In this document: piece after piece, positions 1-10,795 of the stretch
Layout: each line of letters starts with the position of its first letter
Numbering within the stretch: position 1 is the first letter of the stretch
Source of the DNA: an uncultured Oscillospiraceae bacterium
GTDB taxonomy: Bacteria; Bacillota; Clostridia; Oscillospirales; Oscillospiraceae
Reading direction: 5' to 3'
DNA: 24,100 bases
NCBI GenBank assembly: GCA_900763705.1
Contig: CAAFLG010000072.1
Coordinates: forward strand, 1-24,100
The notes under the pieces: model-generated
The model's input: the letters and a program-made list of their open reading frames with translations, nothing else
Databases searched by the model: none
Told to the model about the DNA's origin: nothing
Made by a program: the position numbers and the translations under genes

Positions 1-188
1 TACAAGGGGATGCGATATCGGCCTAGGACAACTTTTTTAGACGAATTTGCGGCGATTTTGAAGACTTTCGATAAGTTTTGCAACTTATTCAGAGTATTCA
101 AGACCGAGCAGGCCGCTTAAAAAAGCGCCAATTACTCCGATCTTACAGACCCGCGGGGATGGAAATTTTAGAAAGGAGAGTAACATCT
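1..188 (+). promoter_or_regulatory. Duplicated leader of the first SLH cassette
   Basis: This untranslated leader is repeated at 20232-20417 upstream of the second SLH protein. The first 25 bases are almost the same in both, and so are a block near 26-40 and the block AGTTTTGCAACTT (about 74-86). From 137 onwards the two copies are identical into the coding sequence. In both copies a TTGA-type hexamer (58-63 here, TTGACA in the other copy) lies 17 bp upstream of CAACTT, but that is a poor -10 box, so the promoter position is uncertain. A strong ribosome-binding site (AAGGAGAG, 173-180) precedes the ATG at 189. The homology begins at the window edge, so the true left border is not visible. Confidence 0.55.
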
Positions 189-3100
189 ATGAAAAAGTTA
201 CTCGCACTGGTTCTGGCGCTGGTCATGACTCTGTCTCTGGCCGTCGTCGGTTCCAACGCCGCTTTCAAGGATGCCGAAAAGGTCAACGCGTCTTACGCTG
301 AGGCTGTCGACGTCCTCGCCGGCATGAAGGTGTTCCAGGGTTATCCCGACGGCTCCTTCCAGCCCGAAGGCAGCATCACCCGCGCGGAAGTCGCCGCGAT
401 CGTCTATCGTCTGTACACTGCGGACGTGGCCGACAAGCAGGCTTCCCTCTACGCCACCTACAACAAGTTCGCCGACATGGACGGTGCTGCCTGGGCTAAG
501 GGCTACATCGGCTACTGCGGCAACGCCGGCCTCATCAAGGGCTACGATGCCAAGACCTTCGGCCCCGCCGACAAGGTCACCGGCTATCAGGCTCTCGCCA
601 TGATCCTGCGTGCTGTCGGCTACGACAAGAACGATGAGTTCACCGGCGCTCAGTGGCAGCTCCGCGTTGCCTCGACCGCTCAGCAGCTCGGCATTCTCAA
701 GAATGTCAAGGGTGTTGACCTCAACGCCGCTGCTTCCCGCGAGCTGGTCGCCGAGCTCCTGTTCCGCACCGCCGCTTACGTTCCCATGGTCACCTACACC
801 CCGGCTCTCGGTTACACCAACCTGACTGCCATCCTCAACGGTAAGACCAACGCCACCCTCGGCGAAAAGAACTTCGGCCTGACCAAGACCGCTGCTTCCA
901 ACGACAAGTGGGGCCGTCCTCTCTACAAGTGGACCAACGGCAAGACCGGTTCCGCCCTCGTGACCTATGCCACCATCAAGGCCACCCCGGTCGCTACCTA
1001 TCAGAAGGCCGTTACTGAGTGCGACGTCGCTCACGACGCCGGCCTGAAGGTCGACACCGCTTACACCGTTTATGTCAACGGTTCCCTCCTGAACACCGGC
1101 AAGTACACCATCAACCTGACCGACACTGTCACCAAGATCGGTGCTCAGGGCCGTCTGGTCGAGGTCTATGACGATACCATCGTCATGATCGACACCTTCC
1201 TCGCCAAGGTCGTCTCCGTTGCTGACGCTGCTTACGATGCACAGGGTCACCTGAGCAAGGAAGCCACCATCAACCTCACTGTTTATGATGACGCTGCTTC
1301 CGCTACGGCGAACTACATTCTCTTCAACGGCAAGACCAACTATGAGTATGCCGTTGGCGATTATGTCCTGCTGAACGCTTTCACTCCCAAGGCCAGCAAC
1401 ACCGTCCTTGACAGCCAGAAGGTCGAGAAGATCGGCTACACCAACAACGGCGTTTACGGCGAGATCGTTGGCAAGGCCACTTCCGTCGAGGGTGCTCAGA
1501 GCATCATCTACTGGAACAGCAAGCAGCACAACGTTGCCGGCACCGTTTATAACGATGCTCTGAAGTTCAAGCTCGATCAGGCCGGTACTTCTCTCGGCAA
1601 CTACACCTGGTTCTTCGACCAGTATGGCAACCTCATCGGTGATGTTGAGATTGCTGCCGCTACCAGCTACGGCGTCATCAACAGCATCTGGTGGGCCGGC
1701 AATGCCGCTGACGGCACCGGCGTCGCCAAAGCGAACGTCACCTACATGGACGGCACCACCGGCCAGGTCGACATCTCCAAGATGACCTACAACGACGTCG
1801 CCACGCTTACCGCCGCCCCGACTGTTGCATATACCTATACTGCCAAGACCGGCACGCCCTTCCACTATACTGGTGCGGCGGATGGTAAGCTGATGACCGT
1901 TGACAAGATCACCGGTCTGGCAAAGGATTATTTCTTCGTTGATGATACCGCCATCACCAACAAGGTGAACGATAAGCAGCAGATCGTTGACGGTCACCTG
2001 TTCCAGTTCACCACCCAGAGCAACGGCACCGTTGCGGCTGTCGAGGTCTCCGGTAACAAGACCCTTGGCTACGAGAAGTTCGCCAGCACCTATTCTGCTG
2101 TGAGCAAGGATACTCTGTATGCCGTTGCTACCAACAACAGCACGCTGTTCCTGGTTCGCTCCACGAATGTGGACGGCACCTACAAGTATGAGGCCATCAC
2201 CGGCATCAACAACATCGGCAACTATGCTCCGGCCGAGGTCGACTATGTTGATCTGAACGGTGACCGCGTTGCTGATTACGTCTTCGTGATCGGTGAATCC
2301 GTTGCTGCCAAGGCCGAGGGCCTGTTCTACTACGCCGGCAACAACAACTACTCCTACGATCCCAACACCGGTTACTGGACCATCGGTGGCTTCATGGATG
2401 GCGTTGATGCTACCATCAAGGTCAAGAACCCCAACTTCTTCAATGGCGTTGACGGTTATGACGCTGCTGCTCTGGCAGAGGTCAACGCTCTGGTCGCCAC
2501 CGGCCACGCGCTGTACTATGTCAAGACTGACGACGGCGTGTATGTCCCCGTCAGCAAGTTTGCGTACACTGCGAACGAGAGCGTGACCGACTTCACTGAT
2601 CCTCGCACCGACGTTTACAACAACCGCACCGACGTGAAGGTCCGCATCCACTCCGGCAAGGTCACCGACAGCTTCGTGCCCGGCCTGCTGCGCATGGATG
2701 GCTATGACTACATCATCAACGCCAACACCAAGTTTGTCGTGAATGGTGTTAAGGCCGACACGCTGCCCACCAACATCAGCGATTACAATGTTATCACCGT
2801 CCTGAACACGGCGGAAGTCCCGACCAAGGGTCTCGCGCTCCAGGTCTATGCGGTGAGCAAGAACATTGTTCCCACTACGCCCGTTGCTGTTACCGGTGTT
2901 GCGGTTACCGTTAGCGCTACCAACGGTGCCCACGCGACTGATGTGGCTAACGCTGCAACTGCTGCTGTGACCACCTACGCTCCTACCGGTACTACCGAGA
3001 CCGCGACTCTGAAGGTTACCAGCATCAAGTTCTACGTGAGAGGTGCCGACGGCAACTACACCACTGAACTTACCGGTGATTTTGTGACTGGCGGCCACTA

Positions 3101-3209
3101 CTACTATGTGGCTACGGTGGAATTCAACAATGCTGATGCCGACGGCAATGGCGTCAACTGTGTGATGAGCGACACCGTCAAGACCGTCAGCGGCTACTTC
3201 AACATTTAA
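189..3209 (+). CDS. Secreted surface protein with N-terminal SLH domains (cassette 1)
   Basis: A predicted exported cell-surface protein of 1006 residues, probably an S-layer or S-layer-associated protein that binds secondary wall polymer through its SLH domains. Residues 1-25 form a signal peptide (KK followed by a Leu/Ala/Val core, with likely cleavage around SNAA-F). SLH-like units follow at about 26-77 (ending in TRAEVAAIVYRLY), 90-146 and 149-193. The remaining ~800 residues are rich in Thr, Val, Ala, Asn and Gly and look beta-rich; I recognise no enzyme motif. The frame is open further upstream, but the ATG at 189 is chosen because it has AAGGAGAG 8 nt upstream and gives a proper signal peptide. 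Codon use is strongly biased to C-ending codons, as expected for high expression. The gene is a full-length paralogue of the one at 20418-23333, with the strongest conservation in the leader, signal and SLH region. A bidirectional terminator follows. Confidence 0.88.
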   Translation: MKKLLALVLALVMTLSLAVVGSNAAFKDAEKVNASYAEAVDVLAGMKVFQGYPDGSFQPEGSITRAEVAAIVYRLYTADVADKQASLYATYNKFADMDGAAWAKGYIGYCGNAGLIKGYDAKTFGPADKVTGYQALAMILRAVGYDKNDEFTGAQWQLRVASTAQQLGILKNVKGVDLNAAASRELVAELLFRTAAYVPMVTYTPALGYTNLTAILNGKTNATLGEKNFGLTKTAASNDKWGRPLYKWTNGKTGSALVTYATIKATPVATYQKAVTECDVAHDAGLKVDTAYTVYVNGSLLNTGKYTINLTDTVTKIGAQGRLVEVYDDTIVMIDTFLAKVVSVADAAYDAQGHLSKEATINLTVYDDAASATANYILFNGKTNYEYAVGDYVLLNAFTPKASNTVLDSQKVEKIGYTNNGVYGEIVGKATSVEGAQSIIYWNSKQHNVAGTVYNDALKFKLDQAGTSLGNYTWFFDQYGNLIGDVEIAAATSYGVINSIWWAGNAADGTGVAKANVTYMDGTTGQVDISKMTYNDVATLTAAPTVAYTYTAKTGTPFHYTGAADGKLMTVDKITGLAKDYFFVDDTAITNKVNDKQQIVDGHLFQFTTQSNGTVAAVEVSGNKTLGYEKFASTYSAVSKDTLYAVATNNSTLFLVRSTNVDGTYKYEAITGINNIGNYAPAEVDYVDLNGDRVADYVFVIGESVAAKAEGLFYYAGNNNYSYDPNTGYWTIGGFMDGVDATIKVKNPNFFNGVDGYDAAALAEVNALVATGHALYYVKTDDGVYVPVSKFAYTANESVTDFTDPRTDVYNNRTDVKVRIHSGKVTDSFVPGLLRMDGYDYIINANTKFVVNGVKADTLPTNISDYNVITVLNTAEVPTKGLALQVYAVSKNIVPTTPVAVTGVAVTVSATNGAHATDVANAATAAVTTYAPTGTTETATLKVTSIKFYVRGADGNYTTELTGDFVTGGHYYYVATVEFNNADADGNGVNCVMSDTVKTVSGYFNI

Positions 3210-3241
3210 TGGTTAAGCGATTCAGCGCTTAGCCAAAAGCG

Positions 3242-3276
3242 AAAAAATCCCGAGCCGAAAGGCTCGGGATTTTTTT
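3242..3276 (+). terminator. Bidirectional terminator between convergent genes
   Basis: A perfect 15-bp stem made of A6-TCCCGAGCC and its complement encloses a GAAA tetraloop, and the right arm ends in a T run. It lies between the SLH gene (+) and the tail-fibre-like gene (-) and can serve both. The T run touches the stop codon of the minus-strand gene. The same GAGCC/GGCTC core recurs in the terminator of the second cassette at 23376-23409. Confidence 0.9.
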
Positions 3277-3791
3277 CATTCATTCGCATTGTCTTCCGGG
3301 GCGTAGCCGATGATCAGGTAATGGTAGGTCGCTCCGGCGGTGTTTAACTGGTAGTGAGACGACATGGTGTTGCCGCCATTTACATACCAGCTCACGCCCC
3401 GCTCCCCCCAGGTGACGGTGTTGACGCCGCCGCTGCTGTTGAAGCCAAATTCCGTCATATCGCGGAAGGCAAAAACCGGGGTGATGTTATTGGTATCTCT
3501 GTTGTAGACAGCGAGCAATGCCGGTGTAAAATCGCAGGCGATGCGGTTCGGGTGCTCCACGCCGTAGTTGCCCGCGCCGGTGTAAGTGCCCCATGCAATG
3601 CGGCAGACCTTGCCGCGCTCCCACTTCTGCTCCAGCGCGGTGACCCTCTCCGCGCTGGCCGCGCCCGCCGCGGCGTCGGCGTTTGCTTTGAGCGCCGCGT
3701 CGAGCTTTTTCGTCATGTCGTTGAAGTCGTCCATTTTGATGAAATCCGATTTTTCCCACTCGGGCAATGCGTAATTTGCGGTTCTTTTCAT
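3276..3791 (-). CDS. Tail-fibre-like small protein (cassette 1)
   Basis: A 171-residue protein of unknown function. The first ~45 residues carry the segment LPEWEKSDFIKMDDFNDM followed by KKLDAALKA, which is almost repeated in the protein at 23418-24002 (LPKWEKNDFIKMDDFNDM). From memory, this kind of N-terminus occurs in phage and prophage tail-associated proteins of gut Firmicutes. The C-terminal part (from RIAWGTYTGAGNYG to YHYLIIGYAP) resembles the Gly/aromatic-rich beta domain of phage tail or receptor-binding proteins. No signal peptide or membrane segment is seen. The ATG at 3791 is preferred over an upstream in-frame ATG because GAGGAGAGG lies just upstream. No other phage structural genes are nearby. 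The gene converges on the SLH gene. The structural assignment is inference; the function is unknown. Confidence 0.7.
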   Translation of the reverse strand: MKRTANYALPEWEKSDFIKMDDFNDMTKKLDAALKANADAAAGAASAERVTALEQKWERGKVCRIAWGTYTGAGNYGVEHPNRIACDFTPALLAVYNRDTNNITPVFAFRDMTEFGFNSSGGVNTVTWGERGVSWYVNGGNTMSSHYQLNTAGATYHYLIIGYAPEDNANE

Positions 3792-3841
3792 ATTCCTCTC
3801 CTCTTTTTTCTGCAAATTCGGAAGCCGCCCCGTAAAGCAGC

Positions 3842-3864
3842 TTTCATGATTGGCAATCATGAAA
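3842..3864. repeat. Perfect palindrome upstream of the tail-fibre-like gene
   Basis: TTTCATGATT and its complement flank a 3-base GGC centre, about 50 bp upstream of the minus-strand start at 3791. It could be an operator or an mRNA-leader hairpin. There is no T run, so it is not an obvious terminator. The second tail-fibre-like gene also has an inverted repeat in the equivalent place (24026-24064), with a different sequence. Confidence 0.5.
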
Positions 3865-3896
3865 AGGAATGTTGGACGTTTCGCGCCAACGCGCGC

Positions 3897-3933
3897 AAAA
3901 AAAGAGGAAGACAGAGATCTGTCTCCCTCTTTT
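3897..3933 (-). terminator. asnS terminator
   Basis: On the minus strand, AAAAGAGGGAGACAG pairs with CTGTCTTCCTCTTTT (one G-U wobble) around a 4-base loop, followed by a run of Ts. It lies 12 bp beyond the asnS stop codon, so it ends the asnS transcript and separates it from the tail-fibre-like gene. Confidence 0.85.
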
Positions 3934-3944
3934 CGTGTTTTTTC

Positions 3945-5339
<1,395 letters not shown>

Positions 5340-5385
5340 AGTAATTTTTCCTTCCTTTTGTGGGTTTTTGCGGGATAATAGGTGT

Positions 5386-5414
5386 ATTATATGCTACTTT
5401 CCCTGCGATTGCAA
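5386..5414 (-). promoter_or_regulatory. asnS sigma-A promoter
   Basis: Read on the minus strand, TTGCAA (5409-5414) and TATAAT (5386-5391, a perfect -10) are separated by exactly 17 bp. Transcription would begin near 5379, about 40 nt before the asnS start. Confidence 0.85.
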
Positions 5415-5427
5415 GCCCTGCTTTGTA

Positions 5428-5456
5428 TTGACTTTTGAGAAATTGTATGTTATCTT
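5428..5456 (+). promoter_or_regulatory. psuG promoter
   Basis: TTGACT (5428-5433) and TATCTT (5451-5456) are separated by 17 bp, facing away from the asnS promoter with 13 bp between the two -35 boxes. The resulting leader is about 55 nt and holds a short inverted repeat (TTACC/GGTAA, about 5463-5478). Confidence 0.65.
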
Positions 5457-5518
5457 AAAACCTTACCTCAAAAGGTAAACGTGAAACTTTCACCTATTAC
5501 TTTACAGGAGGAACCAAC

Positions 5519-6435
<917 letters not shown>

Positions 6436-6439
<4 letters not shown>

Positions 6440-6771
6440 GGGATTTATTCCTGCCCGAGGCGGCGGGCGCGTCAGCCTTTGCCTTTGTCGGCTCGCCCCT
6501 GCCGATCGTTCTCTTCCTCGCGCTCATCAACGTCGTGACGTTCCTCGTCTACGGCGACGATAAGCGCCGCGCGAAACGCCCCGGCGCGCGCAGAATACCC
6601 GAGAAGACGCTGCTGCTCATGGCAGCGCTCGGCGGCAGCCCCGGCGCGCTCGCGGGGATGCGCGTTTTCCACCACAAAACGCGGCACTGGTACTTTCGCT
6701 ACGGCGTTCCCGCGATGCTTCTTTTGCAGCTTGCGCTGCTCGGCGGCGCGTGGTGGTGCTGGGGAAAATAA
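6436..6771 (+). CDS. DUF1294 family membrane protein
   Basis: A 111-residue small membrane protein of unknown function. The family signature is clear: YGDDKRRAKRPGARRIPEKTLL, followed by a Gly-rich segment (ALGGSPGALAGM) and HKTRHWYFRYGVP. Hydrophobic segments lie at about 22-38, 58-74 and 89-106. The start is taken as GTG at 6436, which overlaps the psuG stop (GTGA) and would couple translation of the two. It gives about 20 residues more at the N-terminus than I expect for the family. No separate Shine-Dalgarno site is evident. Coupling to psuG is probably organisational rather than functional. Confidence 0.8.
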
Positions 6772-6795
6772 AAGCGCGAAAAGCCGCGCTTTTCG
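6771..6795 (+). terminator. Weak hairpin terminator candidate
   Basis: AAAGCGCG (6771-6778) pairs with CGCGCTTT (6785-6792) around a 6-base loop. The T run is only about 4 long and is followed by GC-rich sequence, so terminator function is uncertain. Confidence 0.4.
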
Positions 6796-6878
6796 CGGAA
6801 CCAAACGGCGAAATACACCGTCTAACTGAATAGCGAAGAATGGGAAGATGAAGAATTTATGAATTTTTTGTTTTCCCA

Positions 6879-6939
6879 TTTCTTTTAGGCATGAGACATG
6901 GTAAAATGTACTCGTATGAGAACGCCCTGCGCGCAGGGC
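6879..6939 (+). promoter_or_regulatory. Putative promoter and 5'-UTR palindrome of the Ig/SLH surface gene
   Basis: TAAAAT (6902-6907) is a good -10 box; the -35 at 17 bp (TTTCTT, 6879-6884) is weak. Transcription from here would place a perfect 16-bp palindrome, GCCCTGCG plus its complement (6924-6939), at or near the start of the mRNA. Such a hairpin could stabilise a highly expressed transcript. The ribosome-binding site (AAAGGATG) follows at about 6951. Confidence 0.45.
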
Positions 6940-6967
6940 AAACAAAAAACGAAAGGATGAAGATCAC

Positions 6968-9900
6968 ATGAAGAAATTTCTCTCCTTGCTATTGGCCATG
7001 ACCATGGTCATGAGCCTCATCGTCCTGCCCGCAAGGGCGACGAGCACTACGACGCAGGGCTCCATCACGGGAGAATTCAGCATCAAAAATGGTACTGAAG
7101 CTGTAACTTCTATCTCCCTTGTGAAAAATGGCACAGGCGATGATGCCAACAAGACATCTGCCACGCTTACCCCTGATATTAGCCAACTTAAGTTGTCTAA
7201 CGGCACAGAAGAGCAGGCGTCGCCTACTGCGGAATATAGATGGACTGCCTCGCCTGCTGGTGTCGTTGATATTAAATATGATAAAGACACTGGTTCTTGC
7301 ACTGTGACTTCACTTAAATCCGGCAAGGCAAGAGTTACTTGCGAGGTCACTTTGAGCAAGGACACTACCGTTGGGGAGAATACCACTACTGTTGAGGCTG
7401 CTACTTCTAAATATGTGGATATCGATTCTCGTGATCCTGTCGGCGATGCAAATACCGCTTTCGGCAATGCTATTACGCTCACCTACGGTGACCGCCCCTG
7501 CAAGGTGGTTGATAACACCTATACTGGCTACAAGTTTGCCGATGGTGAAACATGGAAGGCAACGGTCGGAACTGGTTTTTCCATCAATGAGAACAACGGC
7601 ATTGACACATCCGTCGCAAACAAAATCACTGTTAATGGCAAGAACGCAAAGAACAAAGATGTCACTGTTACTTTCAATACTAATGTTGTCAATGCAGATG
7701 TTACAGTTACTTCCGACATTAACGAAGTCCTTGCGGGCGGCAAGGTCAAATTGACGGCAACCCCCAACTTCCCGACCACCGGCCTCTCCGTTAAGTACGA
7801 CTGGTTCTATGGCACGAACACAACAATCACCCCCGATGCTAACGGCTATTGGAACGTTCCCTCCGATGCAACTGCAGGCAACTATGCAGTAAAGTGCACC
7901 GTGACTGTCGGCAAAAAGAGCGTGACCAGCTCGACGGCTGCGAATATCACCGTTGCTACTGGCGATTACACCCTTTCCGTTTTGCCGCCTTCTGTCACCA
8001 TTGATAGACTTAATGGCATGGAAGGTATTTCTGCTATTTTCAGAGTTAAGAATGGCAAACCTGTCACCGAAGGTGTAACGTACTCGTTTACTTCCAGCAA
8101 TTCCAGCATTGCAACTGCTACTCAGTCGAGCTTGCCTTCGGCTAAAAACACCGCAACGGTGAAGCTCGTCCGCAGCGGCAATACGTCCATTACTGTCTCG
8201 GCCGTTTTCAAGGGCAAGACTTACACTCAGACAGTCAATGTCTACGGCACGCTTCTCGAAGCGACCCTTAGCGCTGTTCAAAACGGCGCTACCGTGAACT
8301 ACAGCTACAGCGATCTTGTCACCGCTGCGCAGACTGCCATTAACAAGAATTATTACAGCAGCGCATACAACTATGAGACCGTTTATACCTTGAGTGGTGT
8401 TACTCCGGTCGCCAACACGACCGTCTACGGTGTCGGTACTAGCAATGCTACCTACACCTACCCCACCGGCTCCGGCTACCTCTCCTTTACGGCAGGTCTC
8501 ACCAACATCGGTACGGCAAAGTTTACCGCCAATGTGAGTACCCGTACTACTGCCGGTTCCCCCAAGTCCTACAGCATTACCTTTAATGTTCCTGTTAAGC
8601 CCACTGCAACCACCTATGCCGACCAGTATCCCGAGCCGGTTGCCTCCTACGGCAACACCTATCGTTATTACGTTCAGGTCCCCGCTGACGCAAAGTATTA
8701 CTATGTTGCCGGTGTGAACAATGAGCCGAGCGATTGGAACAATGGCAGTGGCAATAAGTACTACACCACCACTTCCAGCACCAGCCTTTACTCCCTGACC
8801 GACAGCAACTTCACCAACGGCAAGTGCACGTTGTACGTTGTCACGCAGGGAACCGATAATAAACTCTACTGCGGCACCATCACCGTCTACCAGAAGAACC
8901 ACGACATCAAGTACAACGGTGTGGTCGGCAATACGGTGCAGTTCAAGCACAATGACTTCACCACCTTCATGAACGAGATGTACGGCACCAACACCACCAG
9001 CTACCTCACGTTCAACTCCGTGAAGTTCACCAGCGTCCCCAACGCCACCTCGCAGGGTACCCTCTACTACAGCGGCAGCGCCATGACGACCGGCTACGGC
9101 AGCAATTACTTCAACACCAACACCGCTGTCGCCAACCTTGACAACGTCAGCTTTGCCGTCAGCTCCAGGGTCCCCAGCACGACCAAGGAGATCCGCATCC
9201 CCTTCACTCTGTACGCCACCCGCTATAATTCCTACGGCTCCTACGGCACCGGCTCCGGCACGAGCGTGACCTACTCCGGCGCGGTCGTCATCAGCCTCGT
9301 GCGCGAGGATGTGACCTTCACCGTCGCCCCGGGCGATGCCGTCACCTTCACCGACAGCGCCTTCCTGAACTACCTGCGCGCGCAGAGCGGCATCAACTAT
9401 AACTACAACATCGACTATGTGACCTTTGACCAGAGCGCTGTCGACACGATCAACGGCGGCGTGCTCTACAGCGGCTACGCCGGCTACAATCAGGTCAAGA
9501 CCACCGACAAGTTCTACTACAGCGCCACCAACAACTACACCCAGAACGCCCTGAGCGATGTGACCTTCCGCGCCAGCCTCTACGCCAAGACCGGCACGAC
9601 CGTCTACATCCCCTTCACCATCTACGCAAAGTACGGCACGAGCGGCGCCGTCACCCGTCAGGTGACCGGCACCGTGGCCGTCAAGATCGCGCAGACGATG
9701 AACTTTGTCGACGTCAAGCCCACCGACTACTTCTATAACCCCGTGAAGTGGGCCGTCGGCAAGAACATCACCAAGGGCACCTCCGCCGTGACCTTCTCCC
9801 CCGACAAGACCTGCACCCGCGCGGAGATCGTCACCTTCCTGTGGCGTGACGCCGGCTCCCCGATGCCGACCATCTCTCGCAATCCGTTCACTGATGTGAG

Positions 9901-10240
9901 CTACTCCATGGGCGCTGACTTCTACAATGCCATCCTCTGGGCCAGCCAGAACGGCATTACGGCCGGTACGTCCACCACGACCTTCTCCCCCAACAAGAAC
10001 TGCACCCGTGCGGAGATCGTCACCTTCCTGTGGCGCTACGCGAAGAAGCCTGTCGGCTACGGCAGCAACTCCTTCACCGACGTGAACAAGACCGACCACG
10101 CCCCCTACTATGACGCCATCCTCTGGGCCGTCAGCAAGGGCATCACCAACGGTTCCACCACCACGACCTTCGCCCCCAACGACACCTGCACCCGCGCCCA
10201 GGCAGTCACCTTCCTGTATCGTTACGAAGGCGGCAAGTAA
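6968..10240 (+). CDS. Secreted Ig-like repeat protein with three C-terminal SLH domains
   Basis: A predicted exported, wall-anchored surface protein of 1090 residues. Residues 1-24 are a signal peptide (MKKFLSLLLAMTMVMS, ending ARA). Bacterial Ig-like (BIG2/invasin-type) modules are suggested at about 30-150, 244-330 and 334-428. Two related modules follow at about 645-778 and 779-910, each with a VTF or VKF start, a GxLYYSG or GVLYSG motif, and an IPFT-YA segment before a hydrophobic end strand. Three clear SLH domains close the protein (about 911-1090), with TFSPDKTCTRAEIVTFLWR, TFSPNKNCTRAEIVTFLWR and TFAPNDTCTRAQAVTFLYR. SLH placement is C-terminal, the reverse of the cassette proteins at 189 and 20418, so this is a different family. 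The first half is visibly more A/T-rich in codon choice than the second half. The function is probably adhesion or cell-envelope structure; ligand unknown. Confidence 0.88.
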   Translation: MKKFLSLLLAMTMVMSLIVLPARATSTTTQGSITGEFSIKNGTEAVTSISLVKNGTGDDANKTSATLTPDISQLKLSNGTEEQASPTAEYRWTASPAGVVDIKYDKDTGSCTVTSLKSGKARVTCEVTLSKDTTVGENTTTVEAATSKYVDIDSRDPVGDANTAFGNAITLTYGDRPCKVVDNTYTGYKFADGETWKATVGTGFSINENNGIDTSVANKITVNGKNAKNKDVTVTFNTNVVNADVTVTSDINEVLAGGKVKLTATPNFPTTGLSVKYDWFYGTNTTITPDANGYWNVPSDATAGNYAVKCTVTVGKKSVTSSTAANITVATGDYTLSVLPPSVTIDRLNGMEGISAIFRVKNGKPVTEGVTYSFTSSNSSIATATQSSLPSAKNTATVKLVRSGNTSITVSAVFKGKTYTQTVNVYGTLLEATLSAVQNGATVNYSYSDLVTAAQTAINKNYYSSAYNYETVYTLSGVTPVANTTVYGVGTSNATYTYPTGSGYLSFTAGLTNIGTAKFTANVSTRTTAGSPKSYSITFNVPVKPTATTYADQYPEPVASYGNTYRYYVQVPADAKYYYVAGVNNEPSDWNNGSGNKYYTTTSSTSLYSLTDSNFTNGKCTLYVVTQGTDNKLYCGTITVYQKNHDIKYNGVVGNTVQFKHNDFTTFMNEMYGTNTTSYLTFNSVKFTSVPNATSQGTLYYSGSAMTTGYGSNYFNTNTAVANLDNVSFAVSSRVPSTTKEIRIPFTLYATRYNSYGSYGTGSGTSVTYSGAVVISLVREDVTFTVAPGDAVTFTDSAFLNYLRAQSGINYNYNIDYVTFDQSAVDTINGGVLYSGYAGYNQVKTTDKFYYSATNNYTQNALSDVTFRASLYAKTGTTVYIPFTIYAKYGTSGAVTRQVTGTVAVKIAQTMNFVDVKPTDYFYNPVKWAVGKNITKGTSAVTFSPDKTCTRAEIVTFLWRDAGSPMPTISRNPFTDVSYSMGADFYNAILWASQNGITAGTSTTTFSPNKNCTRAEIVTFLWRYAKKPVGYGSNSFTDVNKTDHAPYYDAILWAVSKGITNGSTTTTFAPNDTCTRAQAVTFLYRYEGGK

Positions 10241-10248
10241 ATCACCAT

Positions 10249-10283
10249 AAAACGAAAGCCCCGCAATGCGGGGCTTTCGTTTT
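10249..10283 (+). terminator. Rho-independent terminator
   Basis: A perfect 16-bp stem, AAAACGAAAGCCCCGC with its complement around AAT, ends in TTTT. It lies 9 bp after the stop codon of the Ig/SLH surface gene. Confidence 0.9.
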
Positions 10284-10317
10284 ACCCTTTGGAAGTGTAA
10301 ACTTTCTGTGATGCATC

Positions 10318-10346
10318 TTTACGCGCGGGGGAAAAGCGTGTAGAAT
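10318..10346 (+). promoter_or_regulatory. Promoter of the zinc-ribbon membrane protein gene
   Basis: TTTACG (10318-10323) and TAGAAT (10341-10346) are separated by 17 bp. The leader would be about 25-30 nt, with a GGGAGTG ribosome-binding site (10365-10371) before the GTG start. Confidence 0.55.
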
Positions 10347-10379
10347 GGCGCTATCAAATCATTTGGGAGTGTTATTTCT

Positions 10380-10790
10380 GTGAGAAGATTCCGCGATGCC
10401 CTCTGCCGCTTCATGTATGGCCGCAACGGTGTGGACGCCCTGAACTGGGCGCTCTTCGCCCTCGAGCTTGCGCTGAGCGTCGTCTGCTCGTTCGTGCGTG
10501 TGCGCGCCGTAGCGAGCGTGCTGTCGTTCCTTTCGTTCGTGCTGATGTTCGTCGTGCTCATCCGCATCTTTTCGCGCAATCTCGACCAGCGCCGCGCCGA
10601 AAACGCGAGGTTCCTCGCGTGGTGGATGCCGAAGGCGAACGCCATCCGCGGGGCGCAGGCCCGCCGCGCCGACAAGACGCACAAATATGTCCGCTGCTCC
10701 TGCGGCGCGTACTGCCGCGTGCCGAAAAACATCGGCAAGGTCGAGCTGACGTGCCCGAAGTGCGGCAAGAAAAAGGTCGTCAAAACGTAA
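10380..10790 (+). CDS. Small membrane protein with C-terminal zinc ribbon
   Basis: A 136-residue protein of unknown function. Two hydrophobic segments lie at about 22-40 and 45-63, probably forming a short membrane hairpin. The basic C-terminal tail holds a zinc-ribbon-like cysteine set: C-x-C-x3-C (CSCGAYC) and C-x2-C (CPKC) about 16 residues later. Together this suggests a membrane-anchored metal-binding or nucleic-acid/protein-binding tail on the cytoplasmic side. The start is GTG at 10380, 8 nt after GGGAGTG. The gene stands alone between its own promoter and terminator. I do not recognise a named family. Confidence 0.75.
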   Translation: MRRFRDALCRFMYGRNGVDALNWALFALELALSVVCSFVRVRAVASVLSFLSFVLMFVVLIRIFSRNLDQRRAENARFLAWWMPKANAIRGAQARRADKTHKYVRCSCGAYCRVPKNIGKVELTCPKCGKKKVVKT

Positions 10791-10795
10791 GAAAG

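Noticed and set aside
78..188. Upstream in-frame extension of the first SLH protein
   Set aside because: It would bury the signal peptide; the region is the conserved untranslated leader shared with the other copy.
198..3098. Very long antisense open frame (966 codons) opposite the first SLH gene; similar ones at 7310-10099 and 20427-23330
   Set aside because: All three lie opposite highly codon-biased, Thr/Ala/Val-rich surface genes. C-ending codons remove stops from the antisense frame. The translations are low-complexity Val/Gly/Asp/Leu, with no family motif and no ribosome-binding site.
5340..5385. Possible T-box riboswitch before asnS
   Set aside because: The promoter at 5386-5414 leaves a leader of only about 40 nt, too short for a T-box, and no T-box core sequence is present.
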